Below are positions 16,428 through 25,643 of a DNA stretch of 64,000 nt, in pieces. The position numbers and the translations under genes are program-made. The notes below the pieces were generated by a model. The model was not told the origin of the DNA and searched no databases. It saw nothing but the letters and a program-made list of their open reading frames with translations. The first letter of the stretch is position 1. Every line of letters begins with the position of its first letter. This DNA comes from JBBRVP01 sp038246785 (lineage in GTDB: Bacteria > Actinomycetota > Actinomycetes > Jiangellales > Jiangellaceae): contig JBBRVP010000015.1 of NCBI GenBank assembly GCA_038246785.1, positions 10,000-73,999 of the forward strand. Direction: 5' to 3'.

Positions 16428-17653
16428 CGGCGCAGGTCCACGCCGAGCAGCCCGTCGACCAGATCGCCGACCAGCTCCGGCGCCTTCCGGTCGATCCCGG
16501 GCGAGCGCAGGGTGTCGGCGGCCCACGCGTCAACCGCCGCGAGCGCACCGGGGGCGTCGAGGTCGTCGGCCGTCCGTTCGCGGACCACGCCGAGCAGGGG
16601 CAGCGCGTCCGGACCGGAGGGCGTGGCGAGCGCGGCCCGCCAACGGGCGAGCCGTCGCTCGGCCTCGGCCAGGCCGCCCTCCGTCCAGTCCCAGTCGGAG
16701 CGGTAGTGGTGGGCCAGCAACGCCAGCCTGATCGCGCCCGGCGAGTGCCCGGTGTTGGTGAGCGCGGAGAGCAAGACGAGGTTGCCGCGTGACTTCGACA
16801 TCTTCTCGCCGTCGAGCCCGACCATGCCGGCATGCACGTACCGGCTGGCGAACGGCATCCCGTCCAGCGCCTGGGCCTGGGACGCGCTCATCTCGTGGTG
16901 CGGGAATATCAGGTCCGACCCGCCACCCTGGACGTCGAAGGCGGACCCGAGGAAATGGCGGGCGATCGCCGTGCACTCCACGTGCCAACCCGGGCGCCCG
17001 GCGCCGAGCGCGCTGTGCCAGGAGGGCTCCCCCGCCCGGGTCTGTCGCCAGAGCAGGCTGTCGAGCGGGTCCTTCTTCCCCGGTCGCTCGGGGTCACCGC
17101 CGCGCTCCGCCGACAGCCGGCGCATCTCGGCGGTGTCGAGTCCGGACACGCCGCCGAACGAGGGGTCGGCTGCAACCGGGAAGTAGACGTCGCCGTCGAC
17201 CTCGTAGGCTGCGCCGCGCTCTCGGAGCCGCTCGATCACGTCGACGACGAGGGCCATCCCCTCGGTGACGCCGAGGTAGTCGTCGGGCGGCAGCACGCGC
17301 AGCGCAGCCATGTCGGCGCGGAACAGCGCGGTCTCGCGCTCGGCGATGGCCGTCCACTCCTCGCCGGTCTCACGGGCGCGCTCGAGCAGCGGGTCGTCGA
17401 CGTCGGTGACGTTCTGTACGGAGTGCACGGGCAGCCCGGCGTCGTGCCAGGCCCGCTGCAGCAGGTCGAAGGCCACGTAGGTCGCGGCGTGCCCCAGGTG
17501 GGTCGCGTCGTAGGGGGTGATGCCGCAGACGTAGAGCCGCGCTCGCGGGCCCTCGGCCGCCACCCGCAGTCCCCCGCTGGCGGTGTCGTGGACCCGCACC
17601 GGCAGCCCCTCACCTGGCAGCGCCGGGAGGGGCGGCCGCGGCCAGGTGTGCAT
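16424..17653 (-). CDS. mshC: Cysteine--glucosaminyl-inositol ligase of mycothiol synthesis
   Basis: MshC couples ATP-activated cysteine to GlcN-Ins in mycothiol synthesis. The 409-residue protein resembles cysteinyl-tRNA synthetase: YVCGITPYDATHLGHAATY holds the zinc-binding Cys and the HIGH-like motif, VQNVTDVDDPLLERA follows, and GLDGEKMSKSRGNLV is the KMSKS loop. The tRNA-anticodon domain is absent, as expected for MshC. ATG 17653 begins MHTWPRPPLPALPG, and TAGTCT lies seven bases upstream, indicating leaderless transcription. Longer upstream frames are spurious. Confidence 0.95.
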   Translation of the reverse strand: MHTWPRPPLPALPGEGLPVRVHDTASGGLRVAAEGPRARLYVCGITPYDATHLGHAATYVAFDLLQRAWHDAGLPVHSVQNVTDVDDPLLERARETGEEWTAIAERETALFRADMAALRVLPPDDYLGVTEGMALVVDVIERLRERGAAYEVDGDVYFPVAADPSFGGVSGLDTAEMRRLSAERGGDPERPGKKDPLDSLLWRQTRAGEPSWHSALGAGRPGWHVECTAIARHFLGSAFDVQGGGSDLIFPHHEMSASQAQALDGMPFASRYVHAGMVGLDGEKMSKSRGNLVLLSALTNTGHSPGAIRLALLAHHYRSDWDWTEGGLAEAERRLARWRAALATPSGPDALPLLGVVRERTADDLDAPGALAAVDAWAADTLRSPGIDRKAPELVGDLVDGLLGVDLRR

Positions 17654-17715
17654 GAGGCGGAGACTATCCGGCGCTACCGGAGCCTCCCGGTCGGCTTGCG
17701 TCACGTCGAGGCGGC

Positions 17716-18516
17716 TCAGAACGGCGGCCACGGGATCGACGGCCAGCCTGGCCCGGGGTGCGGCAACCGACCGGCGGAGAGCAGGCGACGCGTACGGCGG
17801 CGCAGCGCGCTCACCTCGGCCGGCGTGAGGTGCCCGATCAGGGTGCCGCAGAGTGGACCGGACGGGTCCTCGAGGGCCAACTCGAGCCGGCCGAGCACAC
17901 TCCGCTCCGCATCCTCTAGCGGCTCCCCCGCCCAGCCCCACAGCACCGTCCGCAGCTTGGGCTCGACCGAGCAGGAGACGCCGTGGTCGACGCCGTACAC
18001 CTGCTCGTCCACCTCGATGACGTGGCCACCCTTGCGGTCGCCGTTGTTGACCACGACGTCGAGCACCGCAAGCTGGCGCAGCCGCCGGTCGTCGGCGTGC
18101 ACGAGCTCGACCGGGGCACCCCGGCGGTCCTCGGCCACCACGACCGAACGCCACCCCGCCGGCACCCGTCCGTGCGGCACGACGTCGACGAGGGAGGCGA
18201 CCTCGCCGTCCACCCACAGCTGCACCAGTCCGGGTCCGAACGGGCCGTCGCGCATCACGGTGGGCGGCACGCAGTGCCAGCCGGTGGCGGCCGAGACGTG
18301 GTACGTCGCGAGCTCGCGCCCGGCGAGCGTGCCGTCCGGGAAGTCCCACAGCGGCCGCTCCCCGGCAACCGGCTTGTAGACGCAGGCCGCGTCCACGCCG
18401 GCGGCGGACACCTGGGCGTACAGCGTCGCGTTGGAGGCACCCACGATGCGCCCCTCGACGCGGAGCTCGCCACAGCGCAGCAGCTCGAGCGCGGCCACGT
18501 CGTCCAGCTCGCTCAC
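17716..18516 (-). CDS. SCO1664 family protein, PI3/4-kinase-like
   Basis: This 266-residue protein is part of a conserved actinobacterial family next to mshC. Lysine in CVYKPVAGERPLWDF, and Asp/Asn in LDVVVNNGDRKGGHV and GVDHGVSCS, resemble the ATP-lysine, catalytic loop and metal-binding motifs of phosphatidylinositol-kinase-like enzymes. The natural substrate is unknown. It lies 28 bp downstream of the DUF3090 gene and 62 bp before mshC. Confidence 0.8.
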   Translation of the reverse strand: MSELDDVAALELLRCGELRVEGRIVGASNATLYAQVSAAGVDAACVYKPVAGERPLWDFPDGTLAGRELATYHVSAATGWHCVPPTVMRDGPFGPGLVQLWVDGEVASLVDVVPHGRVPAGWRSVVVAEDRRGAPVELVHADDRRLRQLAVLDVVVNNGDRKGGHVIEVDEQVYGVDHGVSCSVEPKLRTVLWGWAGEPLEDAERSVLGRLELALEDPSGPLCGTLIGHLTPAEVSALRRRTRRLLSAGRLPHPGPGWPSIPWPPF

Positions 18517-18544
18517 CGCGGCACGGGGCGCGGCGTCTGCCCGC

Positions 18545-19189
18545 TCACCCGCGGCGCCGGTAGCCGTTCTGGCGCGGGCAGATATGCCCCTGCGGGTCGA
18601 GCGGCTGATGGCACAGCGGACACGCCGGCCGCCCCGCCTCCACCACGCTTCGGGTGCGTCGCGCGAACGCCCGCGCCATCGCGCCGGTCATGCGCACGAC
18701 GAGCACGTCGAGGTCGTCGGAGACGCCCGGCACGGCGGGCTCGCCGGCGGGCTCGCCAGTTGGGTCGCCGGTGGGCTCGCCGGTGGCACCGGTCTCGGTC
18801 GCCTCCTCGGCGGCGCCCTCGGCGTCCTCGGCGTCCTCGGCGTAGGCGAACGCCTCGACTACGACCTCCGCTGCCTCGGCGTCCCAGGCCAGCGTCAGCG
18901 TGCCGACCCGGAACTCCTCCACGATCGGCTGCTCGAGCGGAGCGCGGTCCTCCTCGCCGGCCGGCGGCAGCGCCGGGACGGGGGCGGCGCCGCCGCTGCG
19001 GCGCAGCACTTCGTCGAGCAGGGCGTCCATCCGGTCGGCCAGCACCGACACCTGCTGCTTCTCGCACACCACGCTGGTGATCCGTGGCCCCGACCGGGCC
19101 TGCAGGAAGAACGTCCGCTGGCCGGGCTCGCCGACCGTCCCGGCGACGAAGCGCTCGGGGGGGTCGAAGCGGAACTCCTGGCGCGGCAC
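18545..19189 (-). CDS. DUF3090 family protein
   Basis: The 214-residue protein follows the DUF3090 pattern: FDPPERFVAGTVGEPGQRTFFLQARSG at the start and CPLCHQPLDPQGHICPRQNGY, a Cys-rich zinc-ribbon-like tail. A low-complexity insert TGEPTGDPTGEPAGEPA near residue 140 is unusual and encoded by imperfect tandem repeats. Function is unknown. It is sandwiched between the phosphatase and SCO1664 genes, the standard neighbourhood. Confidence 0.88.
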   Translation of the reverse strand: MPRQEFRFDPPERFVAGTVGEPGQRTFFLQARSGPRITSVVCEKQQVSVLADRMDALLDEVLRRSGGAAPVPALPPAGEEDRAPLEQPIVEEFRVGTLTLAWDAEAAEVVVEAFAYAEDAEDAEGAAEEATETGATGEPTGDPTGEPAGEPAVPGVSDDLDVLVVRMTGAMARAFARRTRSVVEAGRPACPLCHQPLDPQGHICPRQNGYRRRG

Positions 19190-19233
19190 CTGCCAACCCT
19201 AAGCCAGCGTCGTCGAGCCGCACGGGACGAGGG

Positions 19234-19938
19234 TCAGCCTGCTCCGCCCCCGATGTCAGCGTCGCTGGACGGCGTACGGCGGCGGCGCTTGCGCGGCGGC
19301 CGCAGGCCCGACAGGTCGCCCCCGACGTCGTTGGTCCGCAGCACGAACGGTCGCAGCTCGGTGTAGCGCAGCACGGTCACCGAGGCGGGGTCGACGGCGA
19401 TCCGCTGGAACAGGTCGAGGTGCAGCCCGAGCGCGTCGGCCACGATCGACTTGACGACGTCGCCGTGTGAGACGGCCACCCAGATTGCATCCGGCCCATG
19501 ATGTGCACCGATCCTGGCGTCCCACTCGCGGACCGCGGCGACGGCCCGCGCCTGCATGCCGAGCATCGACTCGCCCTCTTCGCCGGGGAAGCGGACGGCC
19601 GACGGGTGCGCCTGTACCTGCCGCCACAGCGGCTCCTTGGCCAGCCGCTTGAGCTCTCGGCCGGTCCACTCCCCATAGCCGCACTCGACGAACCGGTCGT
19701 CGAGTACCGGCTCGAGGACCGGTTCCCGCCCGTCGAGCAGCAGCTCGGCGGTCTGCACGCAGCGCTCCAGCGGGCTGCTCACCACGGCGGCGAGGGGCAG
19801 TCCGCGCAGCCGCGCGCCGAGCCCACGGCCCTGCTCGCGTCCGCGCTCGTCGAGCTCCACCCCGCTCGTGCGGCCGGCCAGGACTCCGGAGGCGTTGGCC
19901 GTCGTCCGGCCGTGCCGGACCAGCAGGAGGGTGGCCAC
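19234..19938 (-). CDS. Histidine phosphatase family protein (MSMEG_4193 type)
   Basis: This 234-residue phosphoglycerate-mutase-like enzyme has the phosphohistidine motif LLVRHGRTTANASG at the N-terminus, SSPLERCVQTAE, the second acidic motif FVECGYGEWTGRELKRL, and the C-terminal His in VAVSHGDVVKS. Actinobacterial members near mshC are annotated as putative phosphomutases; the substrate is unknown. GTG 19938 is preceded by TACGCT at seven bases. It heads a minus-strand run with DUF3090, SCO1664 and mshC. Confidence 0.85.
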   Translation of the reverse strand: MATLLLVRHGRTTANASGVLAGRTSGVELDERGREQGRGLGARLRGLPLAAVVSSPLERCVQTAELLLDGREPVLEPVLDDRFVECGYGEWTGRELKRLAKEPLWRQVQAHPSAVRFPGEEGESMLGMQARAVAAVREWDARIGAHHGPDAIWVAVSHGDVVKSIVADALGLHLDLFQRIAVDPASVTVLRYTELRPFVLRTNDVGGDLSGLRPPRKRRRRTPSSDADIGGGAG

Positions 19939-20046
19939 AGCGGTCAGCGTAGGTGGCCGCGTCGTGGCACGGCGTCGGGCAACCAGCCGGACGCCCGGTG
20001 ATCGGAGCCGAATGCGGGATGGCCCGCGCCGGCCGGGACGGGCAGG

Positions 20047-21531
20047 ATGTGCCCTGTGGGGGACGGATCGCCGCCGATCGGCGGGAGATGGCGAGCGACG
20101 CTGGCTACCGCTGTGGTCTGCGCCGGCGTCCTCGCCACCAGCCTGCCGGCGACGGCGGCGGCCGCCACGGCCGCGCCCAGCCCGTCGCCCAGCCCGTCGA
20201 CGAGCAGTGCCGGCAGCCCCCGTACGCCGTCGGTCACCGAGATCCCCGACTGCCCGGACCCGGCTCTTCCGGCCGATCCCACCACCGATGCGCCCCCCCA
20301 GCTGTGGCCCTCGCCGACTCCGTCGGCCTCCCCGTCGCCGAGCGGCACGGCCAGCCCGGCACCCTCGCCGACCCCCACCTCGGATCCCGCCGCGGCCTGC
20401 CAGCAGGTGCACGACGACCTGGCCGGGTCGACCCAGGCGGTCGTCGACGCGGTGACGGGGCTGCAGGCCGCCCAGTCGGAGCTGGCTGCGGCGCAGTCGC
20501 GCGTGGCCACCGCACGCCGCGCGGCCGTCGAGGCAGCCGCGGCGCACCGCCGCACGCGCGCCGCGCTCGCGCAGGCGGTGGCAGCGGAGCGGGCGGCCGC
20601 GGCCGAGCTCGCGGCGCTGCGCTCGGATCGGGCCGTCACCGTGCGCGCGGCGGGACAGCTGGCCTCGTCGGCCTACCGCAGCGGGCCGTTCATCCCGCTG
20701 TCGGTCGTCCTCGACGCCGACGATCCTGTCGACTTCGTCGACCGGCTCGACCAGTACGAGAGCGCGCTGCGTCAGGAGGAGGCCACCCTTGCCGAGCTGG
20801 CCAACGACTCGGCGGAGGTAGCCAACCGGGCGGCCAAGCTCGCCGCCCAGCGTCGACAGCGGGAGAGCCTGGAAAGGGCCGCGTCCAGGCTGCTGGCGGA
20901 GCGCAGCAGGGCCAGTGATCGGGCGGCTGCCGCCGAGACCGACGTACGCCGGCTCGTCGCGAGCCGGGCCGGCGCGCTCGCCGACCTCGAGGCGGCCCGC
21001 CAGCAGGACCTCGCGCGCTACCGCGAGGTTGTCGCGGCCTCGGCGGAGCTGCGCCGACGCCTCGAAGCGCTGGCCGCCGGGCCCTCCGCGCCGCTGCCGG
21101 TGCTGCCGCCGCTCGCCGACATCGTGCTCACCCGTCCCGGCACGGGGGAGGTCACCTCGCCGTTCGGCCAGCGCTTCCACCCGATCCTGCACTACGTCAA
21201 GCTGCACACCGGCGAGGACCTCGCCCCCGGCGACGGCTCCGTCTACGCCGCCGCCGATGGCCGGGTGCTCATCGCCGAACGCGACCCGGCCTACGGCAAC
21301 CTCACGGTCATCGGGCACGGCATCGTCGACGGTCGCTCGTTGACGACGGCGTACGCCCACCAGGCCCGCTTCCTCGTGCAGCCGGGCGACGTGGTGCGCG
21401 CCGGCCAGCTGATCGGCGCCGTCGGGTCCACCGGCCTGTCGACCGGTCGCCACCTGCACTTCGAGGTGCGCCTGGACGGCCGCCCGGTCGACCCGGCGCC
21501 CTACCTGGCCGGCGCTCCGCTTCCTCGCTGA
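20047..21531 (+). CDS. Secreted M23 family metallopeptidase with coiled coil
   Basis: This 494-residue protein is a probable cell-wall endopeptidase. A signal peptide covers residues about 15-42 (TLATAVVCAGVLATSLPATAAA), followed by a Ser/Pro linker to about residue 115 and a long Ala/Glu/Arg coiled coil from about 120 to 345. The M23 domain follows: TSPFGQRFHPI, HTGEDLAPGDG and HLHFEVRLDG supply zinc ligands and catalytic residues. The layout is like RipA/EnvC regulators, but the active-site His and Asp are retained, so it may itself cleave peptidoglycan. The start could also be GTG 20056. Confidence 0.88.
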   Translation: MCPVGDGSPPIGGRWRATLATAVVCAGVLATSLPATAAAATAAPSPSPSPSTSSAGSPRTPSVTEIPDCPDPALPADPTTDAPPQLWPSPTPSASPSPSGTASPAPSPTPTSDPAAACQQVHDDLAGSTQAVVDAVTGLQAAQSELAAAQSRVATARRAAVEAAAAHRRTRAALAQAVAAERAAAAELAALRSDRAVTVRAAGQLASSAYRSGPFIPLSVVLDADDPVDFVDRLDQYESALRQEEATLAELANDSAEVANRAAKLAAQRRQRESLERAASRLLAERSRASDRAAAAETDVRRLVASRAGALADLEAARQQDLARYREVVAASAELRRRLEALAAGPSAPLPVLPPLADIVLTRPGTGEVTSPFGQRFHPILHYVKLHTGEDLAPGDGSVYAAADGRVLIAERDPAYGNLTVIGHGIVDGRSLTTAYAHQARFLVQPGDVVRAGQLIGAVGSTGLSTGRHLHFEVRLDGRPVDPAPYLAGAPLPR

Positions 21532-21537
21532 GCGGGG

Positions 21538-22368
21538 TCAGGCGGCGAGCACGCCGGTGGTCAGCAGGAGCAGGACCGCCGTGCCCAGCGCGACCCGGTA
21601 GACGACGAAGGGCGCGTAGGAGTGCGTGCTGACCCAGCGCAGCAGCCAGGCGATGGCGGCGTAGCCGACGACGAAGGAGATCACGGTGGCGAGGGCGGTC
21701 GGCCCGGGTCCGTACGCGTTGGCGGACTTCCCCGAGACCACGTTGCGCAGCTCGAAGAGCCCAGCGCCGACGACGGCCGGGATCGCGAGCAGGAAGGCGA
21801 AGCGAGTCGCCGTGGCCCGCTCGATCCCGAGGAAGAGCCCGGCCGAGATCGTGGCGCCGGACCGCGATACGCCGGGGACGAGGGCCGCCGCCTGCGCCAG
21901 GCCGCAGACGACGGCGTCGCGCATCGACAACCGCTTCTCCCCGCGGTCCTTGCGCCCGACCCGTTCCGCGAGGCCGAGCACGAGGCCGAGCACGATGAGC
22001 GTCGTCCCGACCACCCACAGGCTGCGGAACGCGGTCTCGATCGGGTCCTTGAACGCCACGCCGAGCACGACGATCGGCAGCGAGCCGACGATGACGTACC
22101 AGCCCATCCGGGCGTCGAGCTGGCCGCGCGTCTCGGGACGCCACAGCGAGCGCAGCCACGCCGCAGCGATCCGCCACAGGTCGCGGGCGAAATAGACCAG
22201 CACTGCGAGCTCGGTGCCGATCTGGATGATCGCGGTGAACGCGGCGCCCGGATCGCCCCAGCCGAACAGCTCCGGCAGCACCCGCAGGTGCGCCGAGCTC
22301 GAGATCGGCAGGAACTCCGTGAGCCCCTGCACCACCCCGAGGAATGCGGCCTGCAGCCAGTCACCCAC
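21538..22368 (-). CDS. uppP: Undecaprenyl-diphosphatase
   Basis: UppP dephosphorylates undecaprenyl diphosphate at the membrane to recycle the lipid carrier for peptidoglycan. The 276-residue protein shows the BacA signature GVVQGLTEFLPISSSAHL and the second motif PGVSRSGATISAGLFLGI, with about eight membrane segments. It is a single gene, convergent with the endopeptidase. Expression would affect bacitracin tolerance, an inference from the family. Confidence 0.97.
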   Translation of the reverse strand: MGDWLQAAFLGVVQGLTEFLPISSSAHLRVLPELFGWGDPGAAFTAIIQIGTELAVLVYFARDLWRIAAAWLRSLWRPETRGQLDARMGWYVIVGSLPIVVLGVAFKDPIETAFRSLWVVGTTLIVLGLVLGLAERVGRKDRGEKRLSMRDAVVCGLAQAAALVPGVSRSGATISAGLFLGIERATATRFAFLLAIPAVVGAGLFELRNVVSGKSANAYGPGPTALATVISFVVGYAAIAWLLRWVSTHSYAPFVVYRVALGTAVLLLLTTGVLAA

Positions 22369-22373
22369 GGTGC

Positions 22374-23426
22374 TCAGTCCCCCAGTCCGCTGCGGGCCAG
22401 CAGATCGGCCATCGTGCGCAGCGTCTGGACGCGCTCGTCGGTGCTGCCGGTGCTGACGGCGAGGCTCAGCGTCGTCACGCCGGCCTCGGCGTACGCCGGC
22501 AACCGGTCGAGGACCCGATCCGGTGGACCGACGAGCGCGGTGGCGTCGACGAACTCGAACGGCACCGCCGCCGCGGCCTGCTCGTAGCGTCGGTCCAGGA
22601 ACAGGTCCTGCACGCGCGCAGCCGCCTCGGCGAACCCCATGCGCACCGCCTGCTGGTTGTAGAAGTTCTTGTCGCGGCTGCCCATGCCGCCCAGGTAGAG
22701 GGCGGAGTAGGACTGCACGGGCTTGGCGCAGGCGACCGGGTCGTCCCCGAGGACGACGGGCACCGTCGGCACGACGTCGAAGCCGGCCAGGTCCGGCTTG
22801 CCCGCGCGGGTGCGTCCGGCCTGCAGGTGCACCAGCGCCTCGGCCGCGTGCTGGGGGCTGAAGAAGATGGCGAGCCAGCCGTCGGCGACCTCACCGGTGA
22901 GCTCGACGTTCCTCGGGCCGACGGAGGCCAGGTAGACCGGGATGTGCTGGCGTACGGGGCGCACGGTGAGCTGCAGCGCCTTGCCGGGCCCGTCGGGCAG
23001 CGGCAGGGTCCAGTGCTCGCCCTCGTACGCCAGCCGGCGGCGGGTGAGCGCGAGCCGCACGATGTCGACGTACTCGCGGGTGCGCCCGAGCGGCTTGTCG
23101 AAGCGGACGCCGTGCCAGCCCTCGGAGACCTGCGGCCCGCTGACCCCGAGGCCGAGCCGGAAGCGGCCGCCGGACAGGGTGTCGAGCGTGGCGGCGGTCA
23201 TCGCGGTGCAGGCCGGCGTGCGGGCCGGGATCTGCATGACCGCGCTGCCGACGTCGATCCGCTCGGTCTGAGCGGCCACCCACGACAGCACGGTCGGGCT
23301 GTCGGAGCCGTAGGCCTCGGCGGCCCACACCACCGAGTAGCCGAGCCGGTCGGCCTCCCGGGCGAGCACGAGGTTGTCGCGGTCGTTGCCGGCCCCCCAG
23401 TAGCTGAGGTTGAGGCCCAAGCGCAT
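22374..23426 (-). CDS. LLM class F420-dependent oxidoreductase
   Basis: This 350-residue luciferase-like TIM-barrel protein begins MRLGLNLSYWGAGNDRDNLVLAREADRLGY. RIDVGSAVMQIPARTPACTAMTAATLD and RFRLGLGVSGPQVSEGWHG are typical of coenzyme F420-dependent members. The substrate is unknown. The start ATG at 23426 has TAGGCT eight bases upstream. It is divergent from an aldo/keto reductase; their start codons are 52 bp apart and each has its own -10 box. Confidence 0.9.
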   Translation of the reverse strand: MRLGLNLSYWGAGNDRDNLVLAREADRLGYSVVWAAEAYGSDSPTVLSWVAAQTERIDVGSAVMQIPARTPACTAMTAATLDTLSGGRFRLGLGVSGPQVSEGWHGVRFDKPLGRTREYVDIVRLALTRRRLAYEGEHWTLPLPDGPGKALQLTVRPVRQHIPVYLASVGPRNVELTGEVADGWLAIFFSPQHAAEALVHLQAGRTRAGKPDLAGFDVVPTVPVVLGDDPVACAKPVQSYSALYLGGMGSRDKNFYNQQAVRMGFAEAAARVQDLFLDRRYEQAAAAVPFEFVDATALVGPPDRVLDRLPAYAEAGVTTLSLAVSTGSTDERVQTLRTMADLLARSGLGD

Positions 23427-23434
23427 GGGTCGCG

Positions 23435-23470
23435 AGCCTAGCGGCCGGGTGCCCGGCCGATCGCTAACCT
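23435..23470. promoter_or_regulatory. Back-to-back leaderless promoters
   Basis: TAGGCT on the minus strand (23435-23440) serves the LLM oxidoreductase, and TAACCT on the plus strand (23465-23470) serves the aldo/keto reductase. They are eight and seven bases from their start codons. The intervening 24 bp leaves little room, so the two genes may compete for polymerase. No TTGACA-like -35 is clear for either. Confidence 0.55.
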
Positions 23471-23477
23471 CGCGGAC

Positions 23478-24449
23478 GTGGAGCTCCGCCCGGTCGGCCG
23501 CAGCGGCCTGCGCGTGTCCCGGCTCGCCCTGGGCACGATGACCTGGGGGCGCGACACCGACGAGCACGAGGCCCGCGAGCAGCTGCAGGCGTTCGTCGAC
23601 GCCGGCGGGACGCTGCTGGACACCGCCGCCGGCTACGGCGACGGGGCCAGCGAGGAGGTGCTCGGCAGCCTGCTCGGCCACGTCGTCGACCGCCGCGACG
23701 TCGTGCTCGCCACGAAGGCAGGGATCGGACTCCGCTCCGGCGAGCGGCTGGTCGACACCTCGCGCCGCGCCTTGCTCGATGCCCTTGATGACAGCCTCGA
23801 ACGGCTCCGCGCCGACCACGTCGACCTGTGGCAGGTGCACGCCTGGAGCGACGACACGCCGCCGGAGGAGACGCTGTCGGCGCTGGACGCCGCGGTCGCC
23901 TCCGGCCGGGCACGTTACGTCGGAGTGTCCAACTACGCCGGCTGGCAGACCGGATGGGCGGTGGCGCACCAAGCGTCCTGGCCGGGGCGCGCGGGGCTGG
24001 TCTGCACCCAGGTGGAGTACTCGCTGCTGCAGCGCGGGGTCGAGCGCGAGGTGCTGCCGGCCGCCGACCAGCTGGGGCTCGGGGTGCTCGCCTGGTCGCC
24101 GCTGGCCCGAGGCGTGCTCACCGGCAAGTACCGCCACGGCACCCCCGCCGACTCCCGGCTGGCCTCGCCGCACTTCGCCGCCGTCGTGGAGCCCTACCTC
24201 GACGACCGCGGCCGCCAGATCGTGGAGGCGGTGTGCACCGCCGCCGACGGCCTCGGTGTGGCGCCGCTCGAGGTGGCGCTGGCGTGGGTACGCGACCAGC
24301 CGGGCGTCACCGCCCCGGTGCTCGGCGCGCGCACCGCCGCGCAGCTGCGCGCGGTGCTCGCCGTGGAGGAGGTCGAGCTGCCGGCGGAGATCCGTACGGT
24401 GCTCGACGAGGTGTCCGACGTGCCGCTGGGCTACCCCGAGCGTTCCTAG
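23478..24449 (+). CDS. Aldo/keto reductase
   Basis: This 323-residue NADPH-dependent reductase has the AKR signature: SRLALGTMTWGRDTDEHEAREQ, LLDTAAGYGDGASEEVLG (catalytic Asp and Tyr), VVLATKAG (Lys) and VDLWQVHAW (His). The C-terminal cofactor region APVLGARTAAQL is present. The start is GTG 23478. The substrate is unknown. A 70-residue gene follows after about 48 bp. Confidence 0.92.
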   Translation: MELRPVGRSGLRVSRLALGTMTWGRDTDEHEAREQLQAFVDAGGTLLDTAAGYGDGASEEVLGSLLGHVVDRRDVVLATKAGIGLRSGERLVDTSRRALLDALDDSLERLRADHVDLWQVHAWSDDTPPEETLSALDAAVASGRARYVGVSNYAGWQTGWAVAHQASWPGRAGLVCTQVEYSLLQRGVEREVLPAADQLGLGVLAWSPLARGVLTGKYRHGTPADSRLASPHFAAVVEPYLDDRGRQIVEAVCTAADGLGVAPLEVALAWVRDQPGVTAPVLGARTAAQLRAVLAVEEVELPAEIRTVLDEVSDVPLGYPERS

Positions 24450-24497
24450 GCAACGACCCCGGACACAGCCCCGACGCATGCGAGCATGGGCCGCACC

Positions 24498-24698
24498 ATG
24501 CGCCTGACGCCGACCGTCGACTACGAGATCCGCCGGCTCGTCCTGCCCCGGGGCACGACGCGGCGGGCCGCCCGCACGGTGCTCAGCGAGTTCGCCGAGC
24601 GGGAGCACTGGGAGCTGGACCGGCTGCGTCTACTGCCCGACGGCACCCGCAAGGTGGTGCTGCGCCGGCGCATCATCCGCGCCGTGCGCACCGCCTGA
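24498..24698 (+). CDS. DUF5703 family small protein
   Basis: This 66-residue basic protein reads MRLTPTVDYEIRRLVLPRGTTRRAARTVLSEFAEREHWELDRLRLLPDG and ends in RRRIIRA. That matches the actinobacterial DUF5703 family, of unknown function. ATG 24498 is preferred; ATG 24486 adds four residues. It follows the aldo/keto reductase on the same strand and converges with apbE. Confidence 0.8.
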   Translation: MRLTPTVDYEIRRLVLPRGTTRRAARTVLSEFAEREHWELDRLRLLPDGTRKVVLRRRIIRAVRTA

Positions 24699-24701
24699 GC
24701 C

Positions 24702-25643
24702 TCAGGCGGCGGTGTCCGCCGGCCACCCCCCCACCCGCGCAACGACGTGACCGCTGGCGTCGACGAGCCGGGCGGTCGCACCGAGCGTGCGCAACCAGTG
24801 CGGAGCACGGGAGCCGCGCACGATCGCGGCCGTGCTCAGGGTGTTGGCCTCCAGGCAGCTCCAGGCGGCCACGGAGACAGAGCGCCAGATCTCCGACGCC
24901 GGCCGCCCGGAGTGCGGGTCCAGCAGGTGATGCACCGAGTGCTCCCCCACCCGCCAGCGACGGCTGACCGTGGAGGAGGTCGCCAGGGCGCCACCGGCCG
25001 GCACGGCGACCACGCACGCCGGGTCGCCGACGCGGTCCTGCACCTGCACCGACCACCCGTGGCCCGGTGCGGGTCCGGCCGTCGCCAAGTCGCCGCCCAG
25101 GTCGACGAGCACGCCGGTGCGCAGGTGCTGGGCGACCAGGGCTGCGGTCTCGTCGGCGGCCAGCGCCTTGGCGGTGGCGCCGAGGTCGAGCTCGAGCCCG
25201 TCCGGCACGGTGAGCAGGTCGCCGTCCAGGCGCACCGATCGCCACGTGTGCCTGCGGCGCACTTTCAAGGGCACGACGGCGCCACGGCCGTCCACGGCGG
25301 CGATGTCGCGGTCGTAGCCGAGCGCGGCGAGCGACGCGCCGAGGGTCGGGTCGACGTCGCCGTCGGTGCGCCGGGCGGCCTGGAGGCCGGCGGCCACGTA
25401 GCGCGCCAGCAGCGGACTCACCCGTACCGGCCGTCCGCGGGCATCAGCGACCGCCCTCGTCTGCGAGTCGTCGCGGAAACGGCTGCACGCGGCGTCGACC
25501 GCGTCGAGGAACTCCTCCACCAGCCCGATCGCCTCCGGCAGCACCGAGGGATCGGTGACGACGATCCGCGCCGTCGTGCTCCAGAGCGGCCACTGTGCGG
25601 CCCCGCGGCCCAGGGGGACGAGGTCGATGGCCCGGACGCTCAT
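24702..25643 (-). CDS. apbE: FAD:protein FMN transferase
   Basis: ApbE attaches FMN covalently to Thr/Ser of target flavoproteins. The 313-residue protein has DLGATAKALAAD and VLVDLGGDLATAG of the FAD/Mg site, TSSTVSRRW, and HHLLDPHSGRPA. No signal peptide or lipobox is seen, so it is probably cytoplasmic. Its ATG overlaps the stop of a small membrane-anchored protein as ATGA. No FMN-binding domain protein or ferric reductase, the usual partners, lies beside it. Confidence 0.93.
   Translation of the reverse strand: MSVRAIDLVPLGRGAAQWPLWSTTARIVVTDPSVLPEAIGLVEEFLDAVDAACSRFRDDSQTRAVADARGRPVRVSPLLARYVAAGLQAARRTDGDVDPTLGASLAALGYDRDIAAVDGRGAVVPLKVRRRHTWRSVRLDGDLLTVPDGLELDLGATAKALAADETAALVAQHLRTGVLVDLGGDLATAGPAPGHGWSVQVQDRVGDPACVVAVPAGGALATSSTVSRRWRVGEHSVHHLLDPHSGRPASEIWRSVSVAAWSCLEANTLSTAAIVRGSRAPHWLRTLGATARLVDASGHVVARVGGWPADTAA

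Noticed and set aside
19938..21459. Long minus-strand frame across the M23 gene
   Set aside because: It is antisense to the M23 gene and shows no family motif upstream of the phosphatase start.
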